A DNA stretch of 64,000 bases from Acestrorhynchus altus (taxonomy: Eukaryota > Chordata > Actinopteri > Characiformes > Acestrorhynchidae). The notes beneath the pieces were generated by a model that was not told the DNA's origin, made no database searches, and saw only the letters and a program-made list of their open reading frames with translations. Positions 1-12,927 of the stretch are shown piece after piece. The position numbers were made by a program, and so were the translations under genes. Every line of letters starts with the position of its first letter. Position 1 is the first letter of the stretch. The stretch is taken from assembly GCA_034509495.1 (NCBI GenBank), contig CM067525.1, forward strand, positions 16,138,978-16,202,977, in the 5' to 3' direction.

Positions 1-14
1 CCTGTGACATACCT

Positions 15-55
<41 letters not shown>

Positions 56-2698
56 GTGTGGCCCTACAGTAGTAAATGGACAGCCCTAAAACTGGCCTAA
101 TCTCACAGCAATGACTCCTCCAGACAGGAGCAAACATTAAGCCATCAAATCACTTTTATCAAACATGTAACACACTGCACACCGTTACACTACTGACTCG
201 TAAGACACTCCAGTGACCCACATCACACTCCACACTGTTACAACAGTGATCTGTAACACACTCCTCGCTGTTGCAACCCTGTTCTGTAACATACTTCACA
301 AAGTAACAACTAAAAAACACCGTTGACCCATAACACTCCGTTACATCACGGAATTGTGTCAGGTTTTTACACCACTGACCCGTAACACAGTCCACACTGT
401 TACACCACTGACTTATAACACACTGTTCAACTGCTCACCCAAACACAATTGCCACTGTTACACACTTCACACAGTTACAACCCTGGCCGGTAACACCCTC
501 CACAGTATTACACCTCTGGCTTGTAACACTACACACTGTTACACAAAACCTTTGAAGTACACATTACCATCATACGAAGGAACTCAGCCAGGCTCATTTG
601 AGCTATTTCAGAGATCGTCCATCTTTGGCCACCTCTGAGGATGAAGGTTACCTCCTCTTTCACCTCTTCAACCTGCTCCTTCAGCTATCAGAGGCCTGCA
701 TACCAGACATCCAGACCCACCCACATGTGTGGTGTTCCACTGGAAAGGTCAGCAACCAGTGGTTGCGTTATATTTGGACATCTTTCGTCTCTCGTATGGA
801 GGTGGGACAGATCTGGAGTGGTGGGATGAGTTTGAAACTGGACAAAACCAGACATCTCCAGGCTCTCCCCAAGACACTGCTTTGTGGTTACTGTTGTTAG
901 TTTGCAAGCGGATGACTTAATGGCAAAAATGCCATTCAACCTCATATAATTGCTGACACAGATGTGCAAATGCACACACAGCTTGTCTAGTCACTGTAGA
1001 GAAGTACTGCCAATAGAATAGGACTCTCTGGAGCAGATAAATATGAACTTATTGGAACCATGTCCTAAGGCCAGATGTGGGCTTGAGGGGTATAAAGCCC
1101 CCCAGTACGGGATATATAGGAATATTTCCACCCACATTGATTTGTAAGATTAATCTAAACTAACACCGAAATCGAGACTGATGTTTTGGACAACAAGCAG
1201 GAATATTTTTCTCCTCTTCCAGTGTGATTTTTACACAGTATTGATCACAGTGACAAACAGGATTAACGTTAAATGATGTAATGAATATAAATCAGGGCTG
1301 ATTTCAGTAGACAGGTGCGCGGTATGGCACAGACAGTGTATCACTGCACTCTCGTAAACTCAGCAGACCGTGCAGTCTCCTCACACTGGACAAAAACACT
1401 TTAAAATTTCATGAGGCAGGGACACCCCCTACTGCAGTGCTCTCCACACTGATCCCCAGTATAATCACACATACAACTGCTATGCAATCAAACACTCCAG
1501 TCCCAGCAAGTCGTCCAGGATTTCGGAAAACCAGACATGCTAGACTGATCTCCAAAATGCATAAAGATAACGAACTTTGACAATATTCTGGATGTGATGG
1601 CAACGGACAAAACCTGACCTGTACCAAGAGTCCTTCAATCATCAAGTACAGCCCGGCTTAACCCACCCTCCCGCAAGATGCAGGACGAAAAGCATCCAGA
1701 CTCTTTTGTGTCCTGGCACCAAAGTAGTGTAATGACCTTCCCCTGGGGGTCCGAACAGCTGAGTCACTTGTTGTCTTCAAACCCAGACTGGAGACCATCT
1801 CTTTCAGAGCATTTAACTCATTAAAGGCTTATAATTCTACTGAATCTTATGGGTATCAATGTCTCCAGCCTAACATTTGTTCTACAAACTAGCTTCGGAT
1901 ATGTTCTTCATGAAGAGCGTCAATGCCATAAATGTAAATGTGTAACATATGAAAATGCACACACAATTCAGGCACCTCGAGGGTTTGAGGTCAGATTACT
2001 GATTAAGGTCTCAAAGCTTAAGTTGTTATGAATATGGTTTGTTCACAGTCATCATTAGGAAACACTCTCAAATCTCAAACCTCGACCCAACAATCTGCAG
2101 CCATGGGCTCCTCTAAGCAGCTGCCAAGCACTCAGAACCATAACAGAAGCAATGTAGTAGTACACTGTATATACAGCAGTATGACTGTAGTAGCTGTAGT
2201 AGTACACTGTATATACAGCAGTATGACTGTAGTAGCTGTAGTAGTACACTGTATATACAGCAGTATGACTGTAGTATTACACTGTATATACAGCAGTATG
2301 ACAGTAGTAGCAGCAGTACTACAATGTATATAGAGCAGTATGACTGTAGTAGCAGCAGTAGTAGTAGTATTATGCTGTATATAGATCTTTTATAGGGGTT
2401 GTTTCATGGTTGCGCCCACTTGACGGATTATGACCACCTATAAATAAGCTTCACAGCTCTCGGAGAAACGGCCCTGGCAGCCTCATAACTGAGCATAATG
2501 ATCTCTCTGTGGGCTCGATTGCCTCTTTAATCAATCAGCAGCCGCAGCACAGTGTGATTAAGTGTGTGTTATGAACAGTCGGTGTGTGTAAGAGTCCAGT
2601 TTAGAGCTGCTTTGTTGCAGATTAATCTGATGCAGTGTGTGTACAGTGTGTATAGTGTGATTGGTTCAATATGTAGGTCATGCGGCCACTAAATAATG

Positions 2699-2737
<39 letters not shown>

Positions 2738-3501
2738 CTCATTATGGCATTTTCAGTTCTGTTAATTTTTTTATATGTTATTTTTTGTTGTGGATAAATA
2801 TAAATTCATTTACTGGATATTTTTTTTATCATGATTTGGGTCATTTTTGATATTTTATTAACTCTTTATGTAATATAAGAGACTCGTTTTAGACCTTCTT
2901 TTAAGATCTTCTTTGACCTTCTTTTAAGGTCTTTTTTTGGGTCAGAATCCTGTTCTGTCATTTTTTTTTATCACATTTTAGGTGATTTTAGATCATTTCT
3001 TTGGGTAATATTAGGATCTTTTTGACGGTGATTTAATTAAATCTATAACTTTTGGAAAAGTTTTTGGTCATTTTATTAATTATTTGTGTATTTTTAGACT
3101 CTTTTAGGAAAGGTTTTGATTATTATGGGGTAATGTTTTAAAATACATGTATTATTACCCTCTTCTATGACTTTTTGAACCACATTTTTTATCGGTTTCA
3201 GTGACTGATTGGGTGTTTTTTCATGATTGTTACAGTTAGTATGTTATAATATTTAATATTCCAATATAATAATGTTTATTAAAGTTAGTAATGTTATCAT
3301 ATTATATAATATTGAATGTTATGATATAATATTTAATATTCTGATAAAATAATGTTTATTACAGTTAGTAATATTATAATATTTATTAATGTAATATAAA
3401 ATAATATACTTGTATAATAATGCTTATTAAACTTAGTCATGTTATAATAATACTAATACTACTACTACTACTAATAATAATAAGAATAATAAAAATATAT
3501 A

Positions 3502-3561
<60 letters not shown>

Positions 3562-3569
3562 GAAGTAGC
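1..3569. other. Upstream DNA without a recognisable gene
   Basis: It holds a (TG)n run (about 18-54), degenerate CACTGTTACA-type repeats (160-560), a fragment of the interspersed MITE (about 955-1115, with CCAATAGAATAGGACTC), a 42-bp tandem repeat (2148-2385), a further (TG)n (2701-2734) and AT-rich DNA ending in a (TAA)n run (about 3505-3560). No exon with family similarity was seen on either strand. Confidence 0.7.
2148..2385. repeat. 42-bp tandem repeat (GTATATACAGCAGTATGACT)
   Basis: About five copies of a unit with CACTGTATATACAGCAG and TGACTGTAGTAG follow each other, with the last ones diverged. The TGTATATACA core is self-complementary. The short open frames over it are by-products. 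Confidence 0.85.
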
Positions 3570-3613
3570 CCTTGTCCGGTTCTGTCCGACTGATGAGGAG
3601 CGGAGTGTCCCGC

Positions 3614-3627
3614 GTTGCCATGGCGAC
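3614..3627. promoter_or_regulatory. X-box-like (RFX) motif in the CpG promoter
   Basis: GTTGCCATGGCGAC differs at one base from the palindromic RFX consensus GTTGCCATGGCAAC. It lies within the CpG-rich start region. RFX factors bind such sites in promoters of ciliary and neuronal genes. Function here is inferred only. Confidence 0.4.
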
Positions 3628-3749
3628 CGCAAAAGTCAGTCTGCGGAGGTCTGTGAGCTCGCGCATTCCTGGAGCCACGCGCGCCTGTGACGACATCGCC
3701 CCCCCCCTCCCGCGCGCGCACGCGCTCCATCAGCATCTCAGTCCGGCGA

Positions 3750-3808
3750 AAACAAACGGGGGTCTCCTCCTTCTCTCCTCCTCCGCCTCGCGCACTGACC
3801 GCAGCGCC

Positions 3809-3853
<45 letters not shown>

Positions 3854-3915
3854 CTCTGTCTCTGTTCTCTTTAATATCTGGTGTCTCCGGATCTGGAGGG
3901 TCGCGCGCGGACAAG
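3750..3915 (+). other. sorbs2: Probable noncoding first exon (5' UTR) of sorbs2
   Basis: The CpG-rich segment ends in GGACAAG followed by gtaagag, a near-perfect 5' splice site, with no acceptor-like site needed upstream. No long coding frame fits the family, so I read it as a 5' UTR exon. The left boundary is only a guess because the start site is not visible. The intron that follows is about 8 kb and begins with minisatellite arrays. Confidence 0.5.
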
Positions 3916-3945
3916 GTAAGAGCGCGAGCGCACTGCGCGGAGTGT

Positions 3946-4715
3946 ATTAGTACAGGAGTGATACAGAGTGATCTGGAGTGTATTATTACAGGAGTGATCC
4001 GGAGTGCATTTCACAGGAGTGATAGAGAGTGATATGGAGTGCATTATTACAGGAGTGGTAGAGTGATCTGGAGTATATTATTAAAGGAGTGATACAGTGT
4101 GATATGGAGTGCATTATTACAGGAGTGATACAGAGTAATCAGGGGTGCATTATTTCAGGAGTGATACGGAGTTTTCTGGAGTGCATTATTACAGGAGTGA
4201 TCCAGAGTGCACTATTACAAGATTGGTACAGGGTGACATGGGGTACATTATTATGGGAGTGATATAGAGTGCATTATTACAAGAGTGGTGCAGTGTGATC
4301 TGGAGTGTATCATTAGAGGAGTGATACAGAGTGATCTTGAGTGTATTATTACAGGAGCGACTCAGAGTGCATTATTATAGGAGTGATACAGAGTGATATG
4401 GAGTGTATTATTACATGAGTGATATGGAGTGCATTATTACAGGAGTGATGCCGTGTGATCTGGAGAGCATTATTACAGAAGTGACCTGGAGTGCATTATT
4501 ACAGGAGTGGTACAGGGTGATATGGGGTGCATTATTACAGGAGTGATACATAGTGATCTGGGGTGCACAATTACAGGAGTGATCCAGATTACATTATTAC
4601 AGGAGTGACACAAAGTGATCTGGAGTGCAATATTACAGGAGTGATCTGAAGTGTATTATTATAGGAGTGATACATGGTGATCTGGAGTGGATTTTAACAG
4701 GAGTGATCCAGAGTG
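3946..4715. repeat. Degenerate 30-40 bp minisatellite (GGAGTGCATTATTACAGGAG)
   Basis: About twenty loosely conserved copies of a unit with GAGTGAT, CTGGAGTG and CATTATTACAGGAG start some 30 bases after the donor of putative exon 1. Copies differ by small substitutions and length changes, so the array is old or weakly homogenised. Confidence 0.85.
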
Positions 4716-4860
4716 CTGTACACATTCTGGCAGGTGGACTGCTAATGAACTGGGCTGAATGGTCTGGGAAACACCCTTGGATATGCAGGACGGGACTGAT
4801 TTAGCTCTTCTGACCACAGGACTGACCACAGGTCTGACCACAGGACTGACCATGTCAGTA

Positions 4861-5505
4861 GTCATGTTCATTCAGTGCAGTGTGACTCTGGTAGTCTGTG
4901 GTCATTCAGTACAGTGTGAATCCAGTAGTCTGTGGTCATTCAGTACAGTGTGACTCCAGTAGTCTGTGTTCATTCAGTACAGTGTGAATCCAGTAGTCTG
5001 TGATCATTCAGTACAGTGTGAATCCAGTAGTCTGTGGTCATTCAGTACAGTGTGAATTCAGTAGTCTGTGTTCATTCAGTACAGCGTGAATCCGGTAGTC
5101 TGTGTTCATTCAGTACAGTGTGACTCCAGTAGTCTGTGTTCATTCAGTACAGTGTGACTCCAGTAGTCTGTGTTCATTCAGTACAGTGTGAATCCAGTAG
5201 TCTGTGTTCATTCAGTACAGTGTGAATCTGGTAGTCTGTGTTCATTCAGTACAGTGTGAATCCAGAACTCTGTGTTCATTCAGTACAGTGTGAATTCAGT
5301 AGTCTGTGTTCATTCAGTACAGCGTGAATCTGGTAGTCTGTGTTCATTCAGTACAGTGTGAATCCAGTAGTCTGTGTTCATTCAGTACAGTGTGAATCTG
5401 GTAGTCTGTGTTCATTCAGTACAGTGTGAATCCAGTAGTCTGTGTTCATTCAGTACAGTGTGACTCCAGTAGTGCATGTGTTCATTCAGTACAGTGTTCA
5501 TTCAG
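4861..5505. repeat. 34-bp minisatellite (TCATTCAGTACAGTGTGA)
   Basis: About nineteen copies of a 34-base unit containing TTCATTCAGTACAGTGTGA and CCAGTAGTCTGTG. Copies are well conserved and differ mainly at the CC/CT/TT positions, which indicates recent expansion. It directly follows another array in the same intron. Confidence 0.9.
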
Positions 5506-6194
5506 CGCTGGGGATTTGGTGGTGTGTGGTGGAAACCCTGTTAGATCTTCTAATTACAGTCAGCGCTGAGTATTTTGGCAGCATTTTTGATGCAAAATCT
5601 GACCGAGGCTTGTTCACTCTTCGGTAATGCGGGTGATTACCGGAAACCCAAATGACCTAAATGTCCAGCGTGCCAAGGTTTAGCGCAGCAGGTCAGCATA
5701 TTAGTGCAAATGGCTCAACTTCACCAAACCATTGAGGAACACTGTGTGCTCGTACAGTGGATACGCGCTCACTGCACGTTGTTGTTTTCTTCTGTTTCAT
5801 GAAGTCAGATTAGATTCCTGTAATAATACAGTAGCTGGAGCATTATAGCACCATACCGTGGGAGTTTGGCACCAGTCAAGGCGCAAGGCCGAAAGTCAAG
5901 TACATCAACACACCAGTGCCAGTATTTCACAGTACAGCACGACCTCGACTGTACTGTTGTGATAACAGGATGCCAGGGACGTGGTTGAGAAGCCAGAGAC
6001 ATGGCTGAAGCAAAGCCAGTTGCTCTAGGTGGTATTATCTAGAACCTAAAAAGCAAAAAAGGGATCTGATTAGAAACTAGGTCTTGCCACAAGAGGGTGT
6101 AAAGTGCTTCCCACACTGCCCTATGAAAAGGCTCCAAGAGGCTACTTTTGGGTAGTGTACCTCTTGACAGCCACGCCTCTACAATGCATTCCCG

Positions 6195-6960
6195 AGACAT
6201 TTTGCCCAGTTGACCTCGAAATGGGTGCATCATTGGACTGAGAGAAGCCGGATGGTCATTGCAAAGAAGTGCCGCCATCTACGCTGTCCTGAGCAAGTCG
6301 CCGGTGCCTTTGTTTGCAGTGGTGTTGTGAACAGGAAACCTGGACTGGTATAGATAGAGCATAGTAATATGCTCCCCCATGATCATTTTCACTCTCTTCC
6401 TATCACACACGATGCTTCCGACACTGGGAGGGTGAAGATGAGCACACATGAAGTCAACCACCTCCTCTTTTCGATCTGCCATCATTTGCATCCTCGCCGA
6501 ACAGCCAGCACGCTCAGAGGAAAGCGCCGGGTCTGATACGATGGTTAACAGACGCCTGTGCCGGGAGAGAGTAGACCGGTTTCGCTCTTCTTCTGACACC
6601 CGCTGTCAATGGCAAGCAGCACGACCCTGCGATCTGCCGAGCCACTCGGAGCCACGTCTCATCTTGAGGTTCAGTTTGTGATTTGACGATGGTTGGTTCT
6701 GTGTATTTTCGTGCTGCATCTCAGCGATATGTGCAGGATAATCGCCCACACACAGCAAGGGTTTCCCTGGAGTGTCTCTGCCAGATTGCACTTCCTTGTC
6801 CTGCCTAGTTGCCAGGTTTATAGCCAACTGAGCATGTATGGGAACAGCTGGGACGCCAGCTTCGGTAACGTCCAAGGCTACAGGATGTACAGGTGCTGCA
6901 GGATGCGATACGGCACCTGAACGCCTCCACGTCCAACCGTATCTCGTCTTGAATCCGGAC
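6195..6960 (+). pseudogene. Decayed Tc1/mariner-like transposase
   Basis: Three pieces of a Tc1-type transposase are visible in order on the plus strand. The helix-turn-helix GLREAGWSLQRSA is at about 6234-6272. The catalytic-region QDNRPHTARVSLECL is at 6734-6778. The glutamate block TEHVWEQLGRQLR is at 6827-6865, in frame with the second. The frame changes between the first and second piece, and two stops lie between the last two, so it is inactive. Terminal inverted repeats were not identified. Confidence 0.7.
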
Positions 6961-7458
6961 TAGAGGCCCAACGCGGTACTAGAGCCTCCTTTCAACTGTC
7001 CAGTTTACTTTATGTCAATGAGTGACAGACAACACTGTGTCATGCAGTGTCAGGAACAGCACTGAACATCTGGTCATGGTTTGTGGACAACGTGTCAGCT
7101 TTGTAAACTCGGAACAGGACTGAGTGAACTGACACTCGTCTGATTTAGGATGACGGGAATGTGGTTTTCCTGGGAAGCACACAGGCTTAGTGTCCTTTTC
7201 CCTGAGACTAACTAACCCGGAGGAAACAGCACAGACGCGAACGTCCAGCAGGACCCGTTACTATTTGATATGCAGCCTCAGGATCAGGCGCGTTGCTCAT
7301 CGCTCAGTTATTGGACGATTTAAGGGTCTAAAAGCGTTCAGCAGCACCGCGACCACGTGTGTTTATGTGTGGACAGTCGGCTCTGCTGTGGTTCTCGGCC
7401 ATAGAAACAAAGTGTAAATCTGGTATAGCTGTGTCATCACATCTTTGCAGGCCACTGT

Positions 7459-7540
<82 letters not shown>

Positions 7541-7919
7541 TCACACAAGCTCCCCAAATCAATATTCTTCATCATTCATATTTAACGTGGACTTAATGGG
7601 TGCTTGACTGACCACCTCCTTCCAGCTCTACTGATCTGCCTGTGTGTGTGTGTGTGTGTGTGTGTAGTGTGTGTGTGTGTAGTGTGTGTGTGTAGTGTGT
7701 GTGTGTGTAGTGTGTAGTGTGTATAGTTAAAATTGAGGCTGTTTATGGACGTCAAACATTGTCTAATATCAGTTATTATTGATTTTTAAAGGTCATGTGA
7801 TCCATTTACATTCATTAGTAATTGCTGCATTAATCTATACGGACCTGTTCGGAACATCTGGACCAAATCGGAGCCAATCATAGGTCTCAGAACTGGGCCA
7901 CGTTTGGGCCAAACATTCA

Positions 7920-8150
7920 CTGACTCTACAAGATTCAGCAGCACTGCTGTGAGGATTTGATTGCATTCAGTGTCAAGATTATGAGGGAGGTCTGGAAGCT
8001 GGATGATCACCACTCCGCCTCATCATCAACTCCCCAACTCATCCCGAAAGTACTGGACGAGTCCTCTTCTATTGGCAGGACTTCTCTACAGGGACTGGAC
8101 AAGCTGCGTGTGCATTTGCACGTGTGTTTCGGCAATGGATGCAGCTTAAA
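7920..8150. mobile_element. Fragment of the recurring MITE family
   Basis: It shares GCAGCACTGCTGTGAGGATT, GATGATCACC, CATCCCGAAAGTACTGGA and TTCTATTGGCAGGACTTCT with copies near 27.1, 47.5 and 61.7 kb. The ends with the CACTATATGG inverted repeat are not clear here. Confidence 0.6.
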
Positions 8151-8446
8151 GTAGCTGCAAACCACATCATAAAACAGCAGTAATGAAATATTATTATGAT
8201 ACTATGACTAAAAACCTGAGAAATTTAAACATAAAACATTAAAATGTTACATATAAAATACAGTTTGACATGAATTATTATTATTTATCTGTAAATATAT
8301 TTATAGAAGTGATTATTACAGTAAACCGGAAATAATACTCTGTTATTATTGAAATATTGAAAACTATATATCGAAGCAACTGGAGGGTTTAATGATGATT
8401 ACTGATCAGGCTGAATCAGAGGGAGAATATACAGTCATAAAGTATG

Positions 8447-8490
<44 letters not shown>

Positions 8491-8545
8491 GTTTGATTTA
8501 TGGGTTGAAATCGTAAAGAACGAATCCCTGGAAACCCAGTGTCAG

Positions 8546-8589
<44 letters not shown>

Positions 8590-8611
8590 ATAGAACTCAA
8601 TACCTAAAGCT

Positions 8612-8696
<85 letters not shown>

Positions 8697-8791
8697 GCTA
8701 TTGTCCCAGGTCAGAAAAGAGCTGGGCCTAGCGCTCTTAAATGGGCCAGAACAAACTGCAGATTCATTATATGCTGGCTAAGAGAAGGCAA

Positions 8792-8865
<74 letters not shown>
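8447..8865. repeat. Cluster of four (CA)n/(TG)n microsatellites
   Basis: Runs lie at about 8447-8487 (AC), 8547-8588 (TG), 8617-8693 (TG) and 8792-8865 (AC), so complementary tracts face each other over short spacers and could pair in the RNA. Other long dinucleotide runs in the same intron are at 7459-7537, 7639-7735, 9612-9676, 11180-11246 (AC) and 11293-11354 (TG). Confidence 0.9.
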
Positions 8866-8867
<2 letters not shown>

Positions 8868-9084
8868 TATACAGTCAATAGATTAGAGAATTGTAACTTT
8901 ATTTCCGTTTATGTTTATTAGAAGTGTGTGTGTTATGTTAGTGGAGATCATGATTGGCTAGAAAGTCCTCTTAAAGGTACACTGTTGTCATAAATCATTT
9001 CACAAAACAATACAATATACTTCTCTTTTGGATCAATAACTGATGATAACTGTAGTCTGATCTGATCAGTATTTATTGATCTAC

Positions 9085-9340
9085 TCATACAGAAGTGGTG
9101 TCTCTCAGGACGGCGTCGGGTTTAACGCAACACGCCAGACGTCTCTGCATGGAGGTGTAGAGGTTCCTAATGGTGTCCTGTGATGATCCATCCCATGCAG
9201 CTTGAATGTTCTCACTCGGTTCTGCAGATGGTGTGGTAGGGGTGGAGTGTTGATAGAGCGTCCAATAGCGTCCACACATTTTGACGTTACTAGCGCTGGT
9301 CTTCGTTCTGAACACAGTGCCTTCACACGTGGATTCATTA
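9085..9340 (-). pseudogene. Tc1-like transposase C-terminal remnant
   Basis: On the minus strand the piece reads INTPPLPHHLQNRVRTFK in one frame and AWDGSSQDTIRNLYTSMQ, RRLACC in another. It is the C-terminal part of a Tc1-family transposase with frameshifts. The same stretch occurs near 19.6 kb. Confidence 0.6.
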
Positions 9341-9813
9341 GTCGTCTCCAGGAATTGTCACTGAAGATGATCCGTGAAGTTCCTGCTCTTTAAAGGGAAT
9401 AACTGCGTTATTATGCTACCAAATCATCACTGTAGCAAAACACATCATCCAAGCAAAGTTACCATGACAGACGTAGTGGGGATGGACGGTACATTAGGAG
9501 GCGGGGCTTCAGTTCCTCCTCCCCAAGTGTATTTTATAGCTCCACTATAGTATCTATAGTGCAGTAATCGAGTATCAGTATATCATATACACACGTTTGA
9601 GAGATATATACTGTGCGTGTGTGTGTGTGTGTGTGCGTGTGTGAGTGTGTGTGTGTGTATGTGTGTGTGTGTGTTTATACCGCACTGATGCTTTTTATAA
9701 CCTGTCACTTACAGCGCCAGGGACGTGTAGCTCATATTCACTCATAATGGATTGGGTGTTGAGGTCAATCTGGATTGACCATGTTGACACGTTCAATCCT
9801 GTGCATCTGTGTA

Positions 9814-9816
<3 letters not shown>

Positions 9817-9876
<60 letters not shown>
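9817..9876. repeat. Compound (TG)n(GA)n microsatellite
   Basis: TG repeats pass directly into about 22 GA units. No gene overlaps it. Confidence 0.9.
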
Positions 9877-9877
<1 letters not shown>

Positions 9878-11179
9878 TTCAAAAGCAAAAATAGCCCGGA
9901 GGTACTTTAATGAGGGGATGCCTAAGCTGCTGTTAAGCCTTATTTGGTTAATTGTTATTCCCTTTCAAGCCCACATACAGACAGACGGACAGACAGATAA
10001 CCGTGGTGTTGTGATGGATCTGATGGAAGGGTGTAAAAATGCACTCCTGATGGATCACGATTCAGTGGCACTGATTTTAGAATGAGGTAATCAATAATAA
10101 TATCTATAATAATAATAATATAAGTGTGTTTAAGAGTCACACTCAGACTGAATTGAATCATACTCGTTAGGGGTGTTAGAATATATCGATATATCGGAGG
10201 ATCACAGTATTATATTTTGCCGTATTGTAACGATTCTCAAAAACAAAGTACTATTTTAAATTTCAAACTATTTTTAGTAAATATGATGGTTTGTTTTCAT
10301 ATCTTCACAGTTTTCCTACAACTTGGTTAAACAATGTTCAGTATATGGTCTTGATTATGGTATCAAACTCAAATGGGGTGACATTTGAGATTTCATGTCG
10401 AATCAAATTGAATCAAACTGAAAATAATGATGCACAATGTCATGTTTAATAAGCCACAATGGAACCAAATTGACTTTATTAGGTGGACGGAGGATATGCT
10501 CAGTTCCTCCACACTGGTGATGGAGCCCACCATCCTCCAGACCTTCTTAATTCAAGCTCTGACAGTGGTTCTCCAACAGGTCCTGTGAGACCCCCAGATG
10601 GGCTGCATTTTTGCTCCAACCCGACTCATCAATCAGACACACAAGCACCAAACTGTGACCGGGTCAGAACATCAAGAGGTGGTGGCATGCAGTGGTCAGT
10701 ACCTACCAAAAGAGTCAACCCGGATATGAAAAATCAAGCCGTATGTGTGTGAAATTTGACATTTGCCATGTAATCGTGAGATTAGTGCCTATTTATAGCT
10801 CATACATGATGTTACATAATCCTATAGAGCGGCCTAGGGCTGTTAGGACCATCTGTAGTGCCCTGAGTGACCATCAGAACAATGGTCATGGCTTTGAGAC
10901 GTGTCAGTAGAGCTTATACTGGCTTATCCTCAGCTCGTTTAATTATGCCTCTCAGTGGACTTTGTTAATGAGTCCTCTGAATGGACGGAGTGTGTGTTGC
11001 GTTGGTCAGCCTTCCTTCTTCTTTGTCCAGGGAGAGTATGAGATTATTTGAGTGTGTGTGTGTGTGTGTGTGAGTGTGTGTGTTGTTTGTACAGTAGCCA
11101 GTGCTGATTTAGAAGGACAGCTGCTGACTCCCACTATATACAGCCTATTACATCACTGAGAATGACAAGACTCAAATGG

Positions 11180-11247
<68 letters not shown>

Positions 11248-11289
11248 AAGTAGCATAGGTCTTGGTCAAAGGACAGCTTCAGCAGTCAG

Positions 11290-11355
<66 letters not shown>

Positions 11356-11951
11356 ATGTACATTTACGAGAGCACTGTGTCATCAGTAAAGGCTGAAAGC
11401 TTGCAATCTCGCCGTCCATAACCAGTTTCATAAGCGCTGAGTGCTGTAGATTGGACAGTAATGGCGTTTCCCACGGTTGGTATCTGCACTACTGGACTCT
11501 GATTGGCTGTTGGTCAATTTGGAGCTGGTACCCGGAATTGGCTACTATTTTCGTACCAGTGGCCACAGCACAGTCCAGACATCCAGCTTTAAAGCTACCC
11601 TGCTTAAGCTGGTCAAGCTGCTGTACAGCTGGGTCACCTGGTTGACAAGCCTGGTCAGCAGGTCAGGTTCTATTAAACAGAAATGTGCAGGCGTACCAGC
11701 AATACATCGTCGAAGGCATTACCGCCCGCAGTGGACAGCGCAGTGGGTGGCGCTGCACGCTTCTCGCAGGTCCTTTAGCAAAATCATTGGATGCTATTTT
11801 ATGTCACATGACTTGGGGATTATTCCTGATACCCTACTTTCCCATCTGATGTGTGTTTAGCTCCAGTTTGGTTCATCTGAGAGAACAGTAGCACCAACCT
11901 GAGCTTTCAGTCTAGTGCAGATCCTCGTCTGCTGACACGGTCTATAAGTGC

Positions 11952-11952
<1 letters not shown>

Positions 11953-12002
<50 letters not shown>
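11953..12002 (+). repeat. (CT)n tract serving as polypyrimidine tract
   Basis: About 25 CT units lie directly before GCTCTGTAG, the acceptor of the putative 5' UTR exon 2. In the transcript it is a UC-rich tract suited to U2AF or PTB binding. Confidence 0.85.
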
Positions 12003-12003
<1 letters not shown>

Positions 12004-12009
12004 CTGTAG

Positions 12010-12158
12010 AAAAGGTGTTGTGGTCTGGATCAGAGGAGACCTCCCTGCCTCCCCCCAGGAAGGAGAAATCAGAAGTGGATGTTCTTCTCTTCTCCTGCGG
12101 ACGTTCAGCTGATGTTCACCTGGCCTGAACGGGAGATTCCCATGCAGATTTTATGACG
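12010..12158 (+). other. sorbs2: Probable 5' UTR exon 2 of sorbs2
   Basis: A 50-base CT tract followed by GCTCTGTAG gives a strong acceptor, and ATTTTATGACG followed by gtaagac gives a strong donor, bounding 149 bases of non-repetitive sequence. The segment has an ATG at 12079 with a 25-codon frame ending at TGA 12154-12156, and a second ATG at 12153 that would read into the next exon and stop. Neither matches SORBS2 protein, so it is best read as leader with upstream ORFs. Transcript data would be decisive. Confidence 0.5.
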
Positions 12159-12280
12159 GTAAGACTCCGTTTCCACTTTCAGACTGACGTTGTTGTTCAG
12201 GGAACACGTGAGACAGGATGATAAAGGATCAGTCAGGTGGCTTTAAACAGAAGTGGATAAAGAGAATTAACCCAGTAACG

Positions 12281-12326
12281 ACATCATCATCATCATCATC
12301 AGCATCATCATCATCATCATCATCAG

Positions 12327-12358
<32 letters not shown>

Positions 12359-12377
12359 GCATCATCATCATCATCAG

Positions 12378-12412
<35 letters not shown>

Positions 12413-12441
12413 GCATCATCATCATCATCATCATCATCATC
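12281..12441. repeat. (ATC)n trinucleotide repeat with AGC interruptions
   Basis: A run of TCA units about 160 bases long is interrupted by regularly placed GCA units. It starts about 120 bases after the donor of putative exon 2. The apparent poly-Ser and poly-Asp frames are by-products. Confidence 0.95.
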
Positions 12442-12927
12442 CAATAAGTAATGATCATGAGTGTCACGTACTCTCGCAATTTTCAGAGAAAAGTTAATTT
12501 GAGGTCAAATCTCAGAACATTCCTTGGTTTCCTGTAAACGGAGCAGCAGTTCTCTCTGAATTATGCTGTAATATTTAACGTCAATTTAACGTTTCCTCTG
12601 ATATTTGACGCAGTGTCTCAAAATCTGCTTTAAATTTGGAAAGAATGTTTCAAAACGTGCGTTTTTACATTTACACCTGATTTACACCCTCATTTACAAA
12701 CAGGCATTTACATCTGCAGGCTTTGGAGTGTGAAGTGTATGACGGTGTTTAAGATGAATATACGGAACACGGTCTCCACGGCGACACACAGCACTTCTGT
12801 AAATAAACACACAGCAGGAGGAAACACACGACGCAGATCAACGTCAGTTATATCAGTTTTACTGTCGTACTCGTCGTGATAAAACGATACGAGTGTTTTA
12901 TATCAGCACTACAGTACAGTCACGTGA

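Larger units (their letters stand above)
3570..3950 (+). promoter_or_regulatory. sorbs2: CpG-rich promoter region of sorbs2
   Basis: This is the only clearly CpG-dense stretch in the upstream 30 kb: many CG dinucleotides around GCGCGCGCACGCG and CTCGCGCACTG stand out in AT-rich, repeat-rich surroundings. It includes an X-box-like GTTGCCATGGCGAC at 3614-3627 and a (GA)n run at about 3812-3850, and it ends in a strong splice donor at 3915. This is what a TATA-less vertebrate promoter with a noncoding first exon looks like. Assignment to sorbs2 rests on strand, the splice donor and the absence of another gene. The transcription start cannot be fixed from sequence. Confidence 0.65.

Noticed and set aside
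4861..5505. Regular direct repeats resembling a CRISPR array
   Set aside because: The 34-bp unit repeats without unique spacers and the DNA is vertebrate; it is a minisatellite.
6039..6875. Several short open frames on both strands, possibly a small gene
   Set aside because: The region is a broken Tc1-type transposase on the plus strand; the other frames are shadows.
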